A stretch of 64,000 nt of DNA, from the NCBI GenBank assembly GCA_949296115.1, contig CASFNR010000013.1, positions 41,700 to 105,699 of the forward strand, given 5' to 3'. Source of the DNA: an uncultured Eubacteriales bacterium. GTDB lineage: Bacteria > Bacillota > Clostridia > Oscillospirales > Oscillospiraceae. Shown here one piece after another: positions 51,321 through 60,189 of this stretch (position 1 is the first letter of the stretch; the number at the start of each line of letters is the position of its first letter). Under the pieces are notes generated by a model. That model saw nothing but the letters and a program-made list of their open reading frames with translations, ran no database searches and was not told where the DNA came from. A program made the translations under genes and the position numbers.

Positions 51321-52379
51321 TCACTTCGCGTTTTTCAGTCTCTCCGCCTGATCGGCGGTGGCCAGGGCATTGATAATCTCATCCAGATCTCCGTCCATCA
51401 CCGCATCGATGCGGTACAGGGTCAGATTCACCCGGTGGTCGGTGACCCGGCCCTGGGGGAAATTGTAGGTGCGGATGCGCTCGTTGCGCATGCCGGTGCC
51501 CACCTGGCTCCGGCGCATGCCGGTGACGGCCTCATCCAGCTTGCTCTGCTCGATTTCGTAGAGCTTGCTGGCCAGCATCCGCATGCACTTCTCCCGGTTC
51601 TGGACCTGGCTGCGCTCCTCCTGGCAGGCCACCACAATCCCGCTGGGCTTGTGAATCAGCCGGACGGCAGAGGAGGTCTTGTTCACGTGCTGGCCCCCGG
51701 CGCCGCTGGCCCGGTAGACCTGCATCTCAATATCCGCCGGGTTGATCTGCACGTCCACTTCCTCCATCTCCGGCAGCACCGCCACGGTGGCGGTGGAGGT
51801 GTGGACCCGGCCCCCGGATTCCGTCTCCGGCACCCGCTGGACCCGGTGGACCCCGGACTCATATTTGAGTCTCGAGTAGGCCCCCTGGCCCTCGATGATG
51901 AAGTCGGCCTCCTTCACCCCGCCCAGCTCCGTCTCGTTGTAGTTCATCAGCTCCAGCTTCCAGCCCATCTTGGCGGCGTACATGGTGTACATCCGGAACA
52001 GGCTGTGGGCGAACAGGGCGCTCTCCTCCCCGCCTACCCCGCCCCGGATTTCCACAATCACGCTCTTGTCGTCGTTGGGGTCCTTGGGCAGCAGGAGAAT
52101 CTGCAATTTCTGGTAGAGTTCTTCCTTCTGCTGCTTGGCCTGGGCGAAGGTCTCCTGGCACAGCTCCTTCATCTCCGGGTCGGCCATCAGCTCCTGGGCG
52201 TCGTCCATGTCCTGCTGGGCCTTGCAGTAGTCCTGATAGGTCTGGACGATGGGCTCCAGCTCGTTTTTTTCCTTGATGAGCCGGGCGGCTTTCTTGGGGT
52301 CGGCGTAGAAGTCCGGCTGTTCGGACTTGGCGCACAGCTCCTCGTAGCGGCCCCACAGGGCCCGCAGTTTTTCCAGCAT
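51321..52379 (-). CDS. prfA: Peptide chain release factor 1
   Basis: A 352-residue class I release factor reading UAA and UAG. The catalytic GGQ is in GAGGQHVNKTSSAVRL, and RVPETESGGRVHTSTATVAVLPE marks RF1 rather than RF2. ATG at 52379 follows GGAGAAG; the longer frame to 52436 is unsupported. It is usual for prmC to follow; here tsaE follows instead and prmC is absent. Confidence 0.95.
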   Translation of the reverse strand: MLEKLRALWGRYEELCAKSEQPDFYADPKKAARLIKEKNELEPIVQTYQDYCKAQQDMDDAQELMADPEMKELCQETFAQAKQQKEELYQKLQILLLPKDPNDDKSVIVEIRGGVGGEESALFAHSLFRMYTMYAAKMGWKLELMNYNETELGGVKEADFIIEGQGAYSRLKYESGVHRVQRVPETESGGRVHTSTATVAVLPEMEEVDVQINPADIEMQVYRASGAGGQHVNKTSSAVRLIHKPSGIVVACQEERSQVQNREKCMRMLASKLYEIEQSKLDEAVTGMRRSQVGTGMRNERIRTYNFPQGRVTDHRVNLTLYRIDAVMDGDLDEIINALATADQAERLKNAK

Positions 52380-52487
52380 AATTTCTTCTCCGTTTTTTGC
52401 CGTCACCGGGGTAAAGTCCCGAAAACGGCGAATCATTTTCAGTTTTTCGACATTTTTCCAGACATACTCCCGTCGTGCGGGGGCAAG

Positions 52488-53288
52488 TTAATCCCGTCGG
52501 AACACCTGCAGGACGCAGCTGGCGGTGTCGGTGAGCATTTTCGTTTCCGCCAGCCGCCGGGCGCCCTCCTTGCTGATGCGGAACACATGGGGGGTCATTT
52601 CCAGCAGGTTTTCCACCTGCTTTCCCTCCAGGGTGAAGGAAAACCGGATGGGAACCAACTGTTCCGGCACAAACCCCGGCACCGCAAAATCAGGGGGAGA
52701 TTCCTTTTGAATCACCTGCTGGTAAATAATGGATTTCAGTCCCAGCAGATGGTCCGGCTGGGCCAGCACCCGGAAGAAGTATCCCCCGGGAATCAGCACC
52801 CGCCGAAATTCCTCTGCCATGGTCAGGGCGAACAGACTGGTCACCAGCCCCGCGCTGCCGTCGGGCACCGGAATATGGGAAGCGGTGGCGCACAGCCACC
52901 GGGCCTGCTTGTATTTTCCTGCGGCGAAGCGGACTGCCTCTTTTGAAATATCCATTCCTGTCAGGGGCAGGTTCAGGGCTTGGGCCAGCCGGGCGGCATA
53001 GTATCCCTCTCCGCAGCCCACGTCCAGAATCTCTCCTTTGATGGGCAGCCGGCGGGCGGTCTCAATCAGGGTTTCGGCGATGGGGGCATAGAATCCCCCT
53101 TCCAGAAATTCCCGCCGAGCGGCCACCTGGTCCCGGGTGTCTCCGGGGTGCAGGGAATGCTTCCGGGTAACGGGCAATAAGTTGACATAACCCTGCCGTG
53201 CCACGTCAAAGCTGTGGCTATTGGGGCAGACCCAGCGCCGGTCCTCCCGGGACAAGGGCTGGGCGCAGATGGGACAAAGCAAATTCAT
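52488..53288 (-). CDS. rlmA: 23S rRNA (guanine-N1) methyltransferase RlmA-like
   Basis: A 266-residue SAM-dependent methyltransferase of the RlmA family, acting on hairpin 35 of 23S rRNA. The N-terminal zinc finger has CPICAQPL and a downstream CPNSHSFD; this lead and the phrase FDVARQGYVNLL are diagnostic. The SAM motif I is ILDVGCGEGYY. ATG at 53288 has GGAGG upstream, and a promoter is just before it. prfA starts 108 bp after its stop. Confidence 0.92.
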   Translation of the reverse strand: MNLLCPICAQPLSREDRRWVCPNSHSFDVARQGYVNLLPVTRKHSLHPGDTRDQVAARREFLEGGFYAPIAETLIETARRLPIKGEILDVGCGEGYYAARLAQALNLPLTGMDISKEAVRFAAGKYKQARWLCATASHIPVPDGSAGLVTSLFALTMAEEFRRVLIPGGYFFRVLAQPDHLLGLKSIIYQQVIQKESPPDFAVPGFVPEQLVPIRFSFTLEGKQVENLLEMTPHVFRISKEGARRLAETKMLTDTASCVLQVFRRD

Positions 53289-53308
53289 ACCGCAATCCTC
53301 CACCCTCT

Positions 53309-53337
53309 ACTATACCCCATTTTTCCCGGTGAGTCAA
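53309..53337 (-). promoter_or_regulatory. Promoter of the rlmA-prfA-tsaE-tsaB-upp run
   Basis: On the minus strand TTGACT (53332-53337) and TATAGT (53309-53314) are 17 bases apart, 20 bp before the start. Confidence 0.75.
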
Positions 53338-53386
53338 AGCTTTTCTGGGAAGACACCACCATTCCACACAGAAAGGAAGTTTTTCC

Positions 53387-54064
53387 ATGCGGCGAATTCT
53401 GGCGCTGGCCCTGTGCCTGAGCTTTCTGGCGGTTCCCGCCCAGGGGGCGGCGGGGCAGAAATATGTGGCGCTGACCTTTGACGACGGTCCCTCCGGCCGG
53501 TACACCCGGCAGCTGCTGGATGGGCTTCGGGAGCGGGGGGTGACGGCCACCTTCCTGCTGTGCGGCTACCGGATTGCCCAATACCCGGACATCACCCAGC
53601 GAATTGTGGAGGAGGGCCATGAAATCGGCTTCCACGGCTACTCCCACAAGTCCATGCAGGGCATGAGCCGCCGGGACATTGCCCAGGAGCTGTCCGATAC
53701 CCAGGCCCTGCTGCCTGTTGGGTGCCATCCGGTGTTCTTCCGCCCGCCCGGGGGCTGCTGCTCCGATGCGGTGCGGCAGGTGGCGGAGGTCCGGGGGCTG
53801 GCCATTCTCAATTGGTCCGTGGACCCCCGGGACTGGGCCACCCACGACACCGCCGCCATTGAGAAGGCAGTGCTGGGGAAGATTCACGACGGGGACATCG
53901 TGCTGCTCCACGACATGAGCACCAGCTCCGTCCAGGCGGCGCTGGACATTGTGGACGCCCTGCTGGAGCAGGGTTACGAGCCGGTGACGGCGGGGGAGCT
54001 GGCCCGGCTCCGGGGCGCCAACCTCCGGGCGGGAAAGACCTACACCAAGTTTCCCCCGGCATGA
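53387..54064 (+). CDS. Secreted polysaccharide deacetylase
   Basis: A 225-residue NodB-fold CE4 enzyme with a signal peptide (about 1-21, ending near AQGAAG). The metal and catalytic motifs are LTFDDGPS and the HxxxH of GFHGYSHKSM, then PPGGCCS and DWATHD near the C-terminus. It should remove acetyl groups from peptidoglycan or other wall glycans outside the cell. ATG at 53387 has AAAGGAAG upstream. It has no partner gene. Confidence 0.93.
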   Translation: MRRILALALCLSFLAVPAQGAAGQKYVALTFDDGPSGRYTRQLLDGLRERGVTATFLLCGYRIAQYPDITQRIVEEGHEIGFHGYSHKSMQGMSRRDIAQELSDTQALLPVGCHPVFFRPPGGCCSDAVRQVAEVRGLAILNWSVDPRDWATHDTAAIEKAVLGKIHDGDIVLLHDMSTSSVQAALDIVDALLEQGYEPVTAGELARLRGANLRAGKTYTKFPPA

Positions 54065-54098
54065 AAAAAGCGCCCCGGCGGAGTCCCCGCCGGGGCGT
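54064..54098. terminator. Bidirectional terminator between deacetylase and Cys-rich gene
   Basis: CGCCCCGGCGG pairs with CCGCCGGGGCG around five bases. On the minus strand it ends in TTTTTT, so it also serves the 57-residue gene. Confidence 0.8.
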
Positions 54099-54113
54099 GA
54101 AAGGTCAATTGGG

Positions 54114-54287
54114 TTATTCCTGCTGGGCCTGGCGGATTTCGGCGGCGATGGGGCAGCTGCTTTCATAGACGCAGCCGCCGTAGGCACAGTCCGCCTCTTT
54201 CAGAATTCCGTTTTCCAGCAGGATTTCCACCATCCGGCTGGCGTCCAGCTGGCGGCAGTAGCCGCTGACGAACCGTTCCTGCTCCAT
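54114..54287 (-). CDS. 57-residue Cys-containing protein coupled to the GH13 gene
   Basis: A short gene with a clean frame from ATG 54287 to TAA 54114, four bases after the GH13 stop and with AAGGGGTGA just upstream. The product is EQERFVSGYCRQLDASRMVE then LKEADCAYGGCVYESSCPIA; four Cys (CRQ, DCAYGGC, SSC) could bind a metal or form a disulfide. I do not recognise a family. Coupling to GH13 suggests a linked role, which is inference. Confidence 0.7.
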   Translation of the reverse strand: MEQERFVSGYCRQLDASRMVEILLENGILKEADCAYGGCVYESSCPIAAEIRQAQQE

Positions 54288-54291
54288 GATC

Positions 54292-56133
54292 TCACCCCTT
54301 GGTAACGCAGAAGCCCCGGGGGCCGATGGTCAGGCAGTCCGGCGCCAGAATCTGCAGGTTGTAGCCGAACACCGGCTGGCCGAAGGGAATTTCCCAGGGG
54401 TCGCCGCTGCGGTTGCAGTAGACGTGGAAGGTCTCCCCCCGGTAGCTTCGGCTGAACCCCAGGTGCTTGTCCTGGGCCTTGCAGAAGTGGATGTCTCCCA
54501 GCCGGAAGGCTTCATAGCGCTTGCGCAGCTGGCCCAGCCGGCGGAAGTGGGCCTGGAGCTCCCTGTCCTCCTGTCCCCAGGGGAAGGGGCGGCGGTTGAA
54601 GGGGTCCCGGTGTCCCTCCATCCCCGCCTCGTCGCCGTAGTACAGGCAGGGGCTGCCGGGCAGGGTGTACTGCAGGAAGGAGGCGGTGAGCAGCCGGTCA
54701 ATGGCCACGTCCATCTGGTTCCGGGTCAGGTGCCGCTTGGACTGTTCCTCCCGGCCGCCGTGGAAATCGTCCACCAGAGCGGTGAGGATCCGGGGGGTGT
54801 CGTGGGTGCCCAGCATATTCATGTTGCACAGCACCACCTCCGCCGGGTAGTTCTCCACAATGGACATGACGGTATCCTTCAGACCCTTGCCGCCGTCGAT
54901 GCCCCGGACATAGTTGATGATGGCAGTGCGGAAGGGATAGTTCATCACGGAATCCAGCTCGCCCTGGGTGAAGTAGCCCCGGCGCTGGCCGTAGGCGCAC
55001 TTGTTGGAGGCGTCCTCCCAGACCTCCCCCAGGATCAGGGCGTCGGGCTTGATTTCATGGGCCCGGTGCCGGAGCATCCGGATGAACTCGTCGGGGAGTT
55101 CGTCCGCCACGTCCAGCCGGTAGCCGTCGGCCCCCAGCCGGAGCCAGTGGGCCACTACGCTGTCCTCCCCGGTGATGATATACTCCAGGAAGGAGGGCTC
55201 CATCTTGTTTACCGTGGGCAGGGTGTCGAAATTCCACCAGCAGTGGTACACATCCGGCCACTGGTAGAAGGTATACCAGCTGCGGTAGGGAGAGTTGGGG
55301 TCCTGATAGGCGCCGCCGCTGCCGAAGGCCCCGTCCCGGTTGAAGTACAGGCTGTTGGTGCCGGTGTGGGAGAACACTCCGTCCAGAATCACCCGGATGC
55401 CCCGGTCATGGGCCGCCTGGCACATCCGGGTGAAGTCCGCCTCGGTGCCCAGCATGGGGTCGGGGGTTTTGTAGTCCCCGGTGTCGTAGCGGTGGGAAGA
55501 AAAGCTCTTGGTGATGGGGTTCAGATATAATATGGTGGTACCCAGGCTGGCAATATAATCCATTTTTTCGGTGATGCCCTGGAAATTGCCGCCGTAAAAG
55601 TCATTGTTCAGGACGATGCCCTGTTCCGTGGGCTGCCAGTGCACATCCTCGTACCAGTATTGGTGGAGGGTGTAGGGCCGGAGCTTGCCGGTAAGGTCGC
55701 AGAAGCCGGAGCGGTGGAACCGGTCTGGGAAAATCTGGTAATAGGTGGCGCCTTTTGCCCAGTCCGGGGTGTGAAAATCCCGGGGAATGCAGCTGAGCTG
55801 CCACAGGTCGCCGGCCTCCATGTTGGTGTCGTCTCCCTGCTTGAACAGGCGGAAGCCTCCGTCGGGGTTGTCCACAAAGAAATAATAGAAGAACAGACCC
55901 GGGGAGGAAAGGGAGAATTCCCCGCAGAAAATTTCATAAGGACCCTGCCGCTGCTTGAGGGCCAGGACGATGCTCTGGGAGCTGCTGTCTCCGTCCCGGT
56001 TCAGGATGCAGGTCACCTGACTGGCCCGCACCGTGGCGGGGACATGGACGTTCAGGGTGCAGGTCTGGCCGGGCACCAGGGGTCCAAAGGGAAATTTATA
56101 CAGGGTTTGCTTGCTGTCATACAGAATTCTCAT
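54292..56133 (-). CDS. GH13 alpha-amylase family enzyme (cyclomaltodextrinase/neopullulanase type)
   Basis: A 613-residue glycoside hydrolase with no signal peptide, so cytoplasmic. An N-terminal beta-sandwich of CBM34 type (about 1-130) leads into the TIM barrel. Conserved regions are DGVFSHTG (I), GYRLDVADE (II, nucleophile Asp), LGEVWEDA (III, acid Glu) and MLGTHDTPR (IV). The N-domain and lack of export fit enzymes that cleave imported maltodextrins or cyclodextrins. ATG at 56133 has GAGGAG upstream; the frame to 56175 crosses the promoter. Confidence 0.93.
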   Translation of the reverse strand: MRILYDSKQTLYKFPFGPLVPGQTCTLNVHVPATVRASQVTCILNRDGDSSSQSIVLALKQRQGPYEIFCGEFSLSSPGLFFYYFFVDNPDGGFRLFKQGDDTNMEAGDLWQLSCIPRDFHTPDWAKGATYYQIFPDRFHRSGFCDLTGKLRPYTLHQYWYEDVHWQPTEQGIVLNNDFYGGNFQGITEKMDYIASLGTTILYLNPITKSFSSHRYDTGDYKTPDPMLGTEADFTRMCQAAHDRGIRVILDGVFSHTGTNSLYFNRDGAFGSGGAYQDPNSPYRSWYTFYQWPDVYHCWWNFDTLPTVNKMEPSFLEYIITGEDSVVAHWLRLGADGYRLDVADELPDEFIRMLRHRAHEIKPDALILGEVWEDASNKCAYGQRRGYFTQGELDSVMNYPFRTAIINYVRGIDGGKGLKDTVMSIVENYPAEVVLCNMNMLGTHDTPRILTALVDDFHGGREEQSKRHLTRNQMDVAIDRLLTASFLQYTLPGSPCLYYGDEAGMEGHRDPFNRRPFPWGQEDRELQAHFRRLGQLRKRYEAFRLGDIHFCKAQDKHLGFSRSYRGETFHVYCNRSGDPWEIPFGQPVFGYNLQILAPDCLTIGPRGFCVTKG

Positions 56134-56180
56134 GGCGGTCTCCTCGGATGATGATTTAAGAAAGGGGTAACGCATTGGTA

Positions 56181-56209
56181 ATTATAACGGATTTGACCAG
56201 AAAATGGAA
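56181..56209 (-). promoter_or_regulatory. Promoter of the GH13 gene
   Basis: On the minus strand TATAAT (56181-56186) is perfect and TTCCAT (56204-56209) is a weak -35, 17 bases away. Confidence 0.5.
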
Positions 56210-56309
56210 GGGGGAAAATAGATAAAAACACAACAAATTTATTTACATAACAACACAAGACCCCGGCGTTCCCCATTTTCGGGGGCCGGGGCCTGGGCTA
56301 TGCTTCGGT

Positions 56310-57023
56310 TTACTGCCGGATCAGGGTGATTTCCGCTGCCGTTTCCAGGGTTCCTTTCTCCACCGGAAGCAGGATGTGCCAGCAGGTTCCCTCCCCGGTT
56401 TCGTCGTACCGGGGCAGTTGGATTTCCAGAATTCCTTCCTCCTGCCGGAGAATTTCCGCCTGGGGCGCTTCTCCCTGGGGGACGTTTTCCACCCGGATCA
56501 GCACCAGGTCCTGGTCCTCAAACCAGCTGTCCCCCAAAGATTCCATTCGGCCCGCCAGCTCTGTCAGGTCGAATTGCTCCCCCATCTGGGTCCGGTAGTC
56601 CGTCCAGTCCGCCGGGCAGGTCAGCAGCGCCGCTGCCGGGTCCCCGGGCTTACCTTCCAGCCGGGGGGTGGATATTGTCTCCGGCAGGGAAGTTCCATCG
56701 GTGGCAGCGCTCTGGGAGCGGAAGGGGGCGGCTTCCTCCGCTGCCTGGGCCATTTCCGCCTCCTCTGCCGCCCCGTTTTCCGCCGCTCCTGCCCCAGGGG
56801 CGGCCTGGAGGGAAGCGGTATCGGCGGTACCGCCGGCGCTGCCCTTGGGCTGGAACCACCAGAACCAGCCCGCCAGCACCAGGGTCAGGCAGGCGGCCAT
56901 GGCCAGAACCGGTTTCCATAACACCGTTTTCCCAGGCGGAGGAGCCTGCCGGGCTCTGTCCGTCTCCGCCAGCAGGTCTGCCGGCAGCAGGCCGATGGCG
57001 TCGTGAAGCTGTTCTGCCGTCAT
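56310..57023 (-). CDS. Anti-sigma-factor-like membrane protein
   Basis: A 237-residue protein with a short cytoplasmic head (about 1-34), one membrane helix at about 37-57, an Ala/Glu-rich linker, and an external domain. ATG at 57023 overlaps the sigma stop by 4 bp (ATGA) with AGGAGGG upstream. Arrangement and topology match an anti-sigma factor, though no zinc-binding HxxxCxxC motif is seen in the head. The call rests mainly on pairing with the sigma gene. Confidence 0.65.
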   Translation of the reverse strand: MTAEQLHDAIGLLPADLLAETDRARQAPPPGKTVLWKPVLAMAACLTLVLAGWFWWFQPKGSAGGTADTASLQAAPGAGAAENGAAEEAEMAQAAEEAAPFRSQSAATDGTSLPETISTPRLEGKPGDPAAALLTCPADWTDYRTQMGEQFDLTELAGRMESLGDSWFEDQDLVLIRVENVPQGEAPQAEILRQEEGILEIQLPRYDETGEGTCWHILLPVEKGTLETAAEITLIRQ

Positions 57024-57580
57024 AGGTCGAAGCCCTCCTTTCGCAGGTATTCCTTCAGCCCCACCCGGGTGCGGTAGAGCAGGCTTTTGGTCTGGCCCTC
57101 GGTCATGCCGCAGGCGGCGGCCACCTCTTTCAGGGAATCCAGGTAGTAGTACCGTGCCAGAAAGGCGGTTCTGGCCCGGGGGCTCTGGAGCCGGAGGTAA
57201 ACCCCGATGGCATCCGCCAGGAGTTTGACATTCACAATCTCTTCGGTGGTGTTCCCCCCGCTGACGCACTCCCCCAGCTCCTCCAGGGACAGGGCGTACT
57301 GGGAGTCCCGGCGCTTGGCCCGGTTCCGGCCCCGGAAGCAGTCAATGGAAATCCGCCGGGTGAGCTTGGCCAGGTAGGCCGACAGCACCCCGGGCCGGTG
57401 GGGGGGCATGGAGTTCCAGGCAGCCAGATAGGTGTCGTTGACGCTCTCCCGGCTGTCCTCGGCGTCGGAGAGAATGTTCAGGGCAATCTTGGTTAAGTAG
57501 CGATCGTATTTGTCCTGGGTGTGGGTGATGGCGCTTTCGTCCCGCTCCCAGTACAGATTCACAATGTCGGCGTCCTCCAT
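57020..57580 (-). CDS. ECF-type RNA polymerase sigma factor
   Basis: A 186-residue sigma-70 family protein. Region 2 is at about 20-95 (SVNDTYLAAWNSMPP, YLAKLTRRISIDCFR) and region 4 at about 130-180 (RTAFLARYYYLDSLKEVAAACGMTEGQTKSLLYRTRVGLKEYL). The start is ATG at 57580, with AGGAGG 8 bases upstream; a GTG six bases earlier is too close to that site. It is followed by a membrane protein that should hold it inactive. The inducing signal is unknown. Confidence 0.9.
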   Translation of the reverse strand: MEDADIVNLYWERDESAITHTQDKYDRYLTKIALNILSDAEDSRESVNDTYLAAWNSMPPHRPGVLSAYLAKLTRRISIDCFRGRNRAKRRDSQYALSLEELGECVSGGNTTEEIVNVKLLADAIGVYLRLQSPRARTAFLARYYYLDSLKEVAAACGMTEGQTKSLLYRTRVGLKEYLRKEGFDL

Positions 57581-57617
57581 AAACACGGCCTCCTTCTCTA
57601 CAATAAATACTCGACAG

Positions 57618-57642
57618 AATCCGGCGTTGGTTTCGCCGGATT
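57618..57642. repeat. Inverted repeat before the sigma gene
   Basis: AATCCGGCG pairs with CGCCGGATT around about seven bases. It lies 38 bp before the sigma start and beside the aspS terminator; it may be an operator or a second terminator. Confidence 0.45.
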
Positions 57643-57643
57643 T

Positions 57644-57675
57644 GAAAAATGCCGCGCCGGATGCCCGGCGCGGCC
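57644..57675 (-). terminator. Terminator of aspS
   Basis: GCCGCGCCGG pairs with CCGGCGCGGC around four bases, followed on the minus strand by ATTTTTC. Confidence 0.8.
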
Positions 57676-57683
57676 GTGAAAGC

Positions 57684-59453
57684 TTACTCTTCCAGGATGG
57701 CGATGTGGACGGTGTCCAGCTGGCTCTTGTCCACGGTGGTGGGGGCGCCCATCATCAGATCCTGGGCGTTCTTGTTCATGGGGAAGGTGATGACCTCCCG
57801 GATGCTCTCCTCGCCGGTGAGCAGCATCACGATCCGGTCCACCCCGGGGGCGGCGCCGGCATGAGGGGGCGCACCGTAGGTGAAGGCGTTGTACATGGCG
57901 GGGAACTTGGCCTTTACATCCTCCTCGCCCAGGCCCACCATCTGGAAGGCCTTGACCATGATCTCCGGGTCGTGGTTCCGGACGGCGCCGGAGGCGGTTT
58001 CATAGCCGTTGCACACCAGGTCATACTGGTTGGCGTGGATGGCCAGCAGCTTCTCGGTATCGCCTTCCGCCGCTTCCAGGGCCTTCAGGCCCCCCTGAGG
58101 CATGGAGAAGGGGTTGTGGCAGAATTCCAGGGCCCCGGACTCCTCCCCGATTTCGTACATGGGGAAGTCCACAATCCAGCACAGGGCGTACTGGTCCTCG
58201 TCGAAGTGGCCGGGCACCCGCTTGCCCAGCAGGGTACGGATGACGCCGGCGGTTTTCTGGGCGGCAGCCTTCTTGCCGGCGGCCATGCACACGAAGCTGC
58301 CGGGCTTCAGATTCAGCTTTTCCGTCAGGGCGGCCTGGCAGTCTCCCAGGAACTTGGAGACGCCGCCGGTGAAATTGCCGTTTTCATCCACCTTCACCCA
58401 GCAGGCCTTGTTCCCGGTCTGGACCTCCACATCCGCCAGGAGCTTGTCAATCCACTTCCGGGCCTGGGTGAAGTTGTCCACCGCCACGGCCTTGACCGTA
58501 GCGTTCTCAAAGGGGCCGAAGCCGCAGCCCTGAACTTCGGCGGTGATGTCCTGAATTTCCAGGTCGATGCGCAGGTCGGGCTTGTCGGTGCCGTAGCGCT
58601 CCATGGACTCGTTGAAGGGGATGTGGCGGAAGGGGGCCTGGGTCACCCGGCTGTACTTGCCGAACTTCTCAAACACCGGCACCAGCACGTCCTCCAGGGT
58701 GGACAGCACGTCCTCCTGGGTGGCGAAGGCCATCTCCATATCCAGCTGATAGAACTCGCCGGGAGTCCGGTCCGCCCGGGCGTCCTCGTCCCGGAAGCAG
58801 GGGGCGATCTGGAAATATTTGTCAAATCCGGCGGTCATCAGCAGCTGCTTGAACTGCTGGGGGGCCTGGGGCAGGGCGTAGAACTTGCCGGGGTGGTTCC
58901 GGGCGGGCACCAGGTAGTCCCGGGCGCCCTCCGGGGAGGAGGCGGTGAGGATGGGGGTGGTGATCTCCAGGAAACCCTTCTCGGTCATCAGCCGCCGCAG
59001 CTCCGCCACCACCTGGCAGCGCAGCACAATGTTATTCTTCACCGCCGGGTTGCGCAGGTCCAGGAAGCGGTACTTCAGCCGGGTGTTCTCGTCGGCGTCC
59101 CGGCTCTTGTTGATCTCAAAGGGGAGCTGGTTGTGGCGGCACTTGCCCAGCACCTCGATCTTCTCCGGCACCACTTCGATGTCGCCGGTGCGGAGCTTGG
59201 CGTTCTTGCTCTCCCGCTCCCGGACGGTGCCGGTGACGGAGAGGGTGGTCTCCTTGTTCAGGGGCTTGATGACGGACATCATGGCCTCGTTTTCAATGAC
59301 CACCTGGGTGGTGCCGTAGAAGTCCCGGAGGACGCAGAAGGCAAAATTGGCGCCGACCTCCCGGACATTCTCCAGCCAGCCGACGATGGTAACCTGCTTG
59401 CCGGCGTCGGACAGCCGCAGCTCGCCGCAGGTGTGGGTTCTGGATTGCATCAT
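57684..59453 (-). CDS. aspS: Aspartyl-tRNA synthetase
   Basis: A 589-residue class IIb synthetase of the bacterial type, with the extra GAD insertion domain. It has the N-terminal OB-fold anticodon-binding domain (residues 1-110), motif 2 FRDEDARADRTPGEF and motif 3 in GAAPGVDRIVMLL near the C-terminus. The first ATG at 59453 has AGAGAGGA upstream. Because gatCAB is not in the window, whether it is discriminating cannot be told. Confidence 0.96.
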   Translation of the reverse strand: MMQSRTHTCGELRLSDAGKQVTIVGWLENVREVGANFAFCVLRDFYGTTQVVIENEAMMSVIKPLNKETTLSVTGTVRERESKNAKLRTGDIEVVPEKIEVLGKCRHNQLPFEINKSRDADENTRLKYRFLDLRNPAVKNNIVLRCQVVAELRRLMTEKGFLEITTPILTASSPEGARDYLVPARNHPGKFYALPQAPQQFKQLLMTAGFDKYFQIAPCFRDEDARADRTPGEFYQLDMEMAFATQEDVLSTLEDVLVPVFEKFGKYSRVTQAPFRHIPFNESMERYGTDKPDLRIDLEIQDITAEVQGCGFGPFENATVKAVAVDNFTQARKWIDKLLADVEVQTGNKACWVKVDENGNFTGGVSKFLGDCQAALTEKLNLKPGSFVCMAAGKKAAAQKTAGVIRTLLGKRVPGHFDEDQYALCWIVDFPMYEIGEESGALEFCHNPFSMPQGGLKALEAAEGDTEKLLAIHANQYDLVCNGYETASGAVRNHDPEIMVKAFQMVGLGEEDVKAKFPAMYNAFTYGAPPHAGAAPGVDRIVMLLTGEESIREVITFPMNKNAQDLMMGAPTTVDKSQLDTVHIAILEE

Positions 59454-59492
59454 GGATAAAATCCTCTCTTGCTCTATAAGTTTCGTCTAGCT

Positions 59493-59521
59493 ATTATTTC
59501 ACAAACCGGGGAAAAAGTCAA
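59493..59521 (-). promoter_or_regulatory. Promoter of aspS
   Basis: On the minus strand TTGACT (59516-59521) and AATAAT (59493-59498) are 17 bases apart, 39 bp before the start. Confidence 0.65.
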
Positions 59522-59541
59522 TGATCTGCCACCTCACGGCG

Positions 59542-59584
59542 AAAAAAATCCGGGAGCCGCATCCGGCTCCCGGTGGCAGATTTT
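59542..59584 (-). terminator. Terminator of the second DUF1836 gene
   Basis: CCGGGAGCCG pairs with CGGCTCCCGG around four bases, followed on the minus strand by ATTTTTTTCG. Confidence 0.8.
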
Positions 59585-60115
59585 TCAGGCGGAGACTTCC
59601 TCCGTCTCTGCGGCGATGGCCTCCAGGCATTTTTCCAGGTAGACCTTCTGCACCGCCGCCACGATGCAGGTGAACAGCAGCCGTTTTTCGTCGCTGTCGT
59701 CATCGCTGTCGGAATCAAAGGTATCCTCCAGGTCGAAGGTGAACCGGAGCAGCCCCTCGTATTCCCGGCAGAAGTAGTCGTAGGCGGTTTCCAGGGGATA
59801 GGTCCGGCGCTGAATCTGGAAAAACCCGGCCAGGGCATCCAGGGACAGCACGTTTTTCGCCATTGCAATGAAGAACAGGTAGGCGATCTGGTCCCGGCTG
59901 TACTGCTTTTTTACCGGGCTGGAAATCAGCCCCTTTTTCACATAGTTGCTGATCATGGAGGGGGTCAGGGCGGTGTCCCCCAGGGGGGAAAGGTATTCCC
60001 CGATGTATTTGGCGGCCTGCTCCAGGTACAGTCCCACGTTGGGAATTTCGGCGTACCGGGGCAGCCGGAAGCATTCCACAGAGGCGGCAATCCGCCGCTT
60101 GGTTTCTTCGCGCAT
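59585..60115 (-). CDS. DUF1836-family putative regulator
   Basis: A 176-residue DUF1836 protein. The helix-turn-helix part (ALTPSMISNYVKKGLISSPVKKQYSRDQIAYLFFI) is at about 50-85; an acidic run (DSDSDDDSDE) lies at about 130-140. ATG at 60115 has AAGGTGA upstream. It is divergent from degV; the shared promoter region holds the dyad TTGACATTGTCAA, a good candidate for its own operator. It is the paralogue of the protein at 7765. Confidence 0.82.
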   Translation of the reverse strand: MREETKRRIAASVECFRLPRYAEIPNVGLYLEQAAKYIGEYLSPLGDTALTPSMISNYVKKGLISSPVKKQYSRDQIAYLFFIAMAKNVLSLDALAGFFQIQRRTYPLETAYDYFCREYEGLLRFTFDLEDTFDSDSDDDSDEKRLLFTCIVAAVQKVYLEKCLEAIAAETEEVSA

Positions 60116-60133
60116 TGTGCATCACCTTGAGTC

Positions 60134-60162
60134 ATTATAGCTGCAAAAACCGGGAAAGTCAA
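60134..60162 (-). promoter_or_regulatory. Promoter of the second DUF1836 gene
   Basis: On the minus strand TTGACT (60157-60162) and TATAAT (60134-60139) are 17 bases apart. Confidence 0.75.
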
Positions 60163-60189
60163 TATTGAAAACTTTTTCATGAGATTCCC

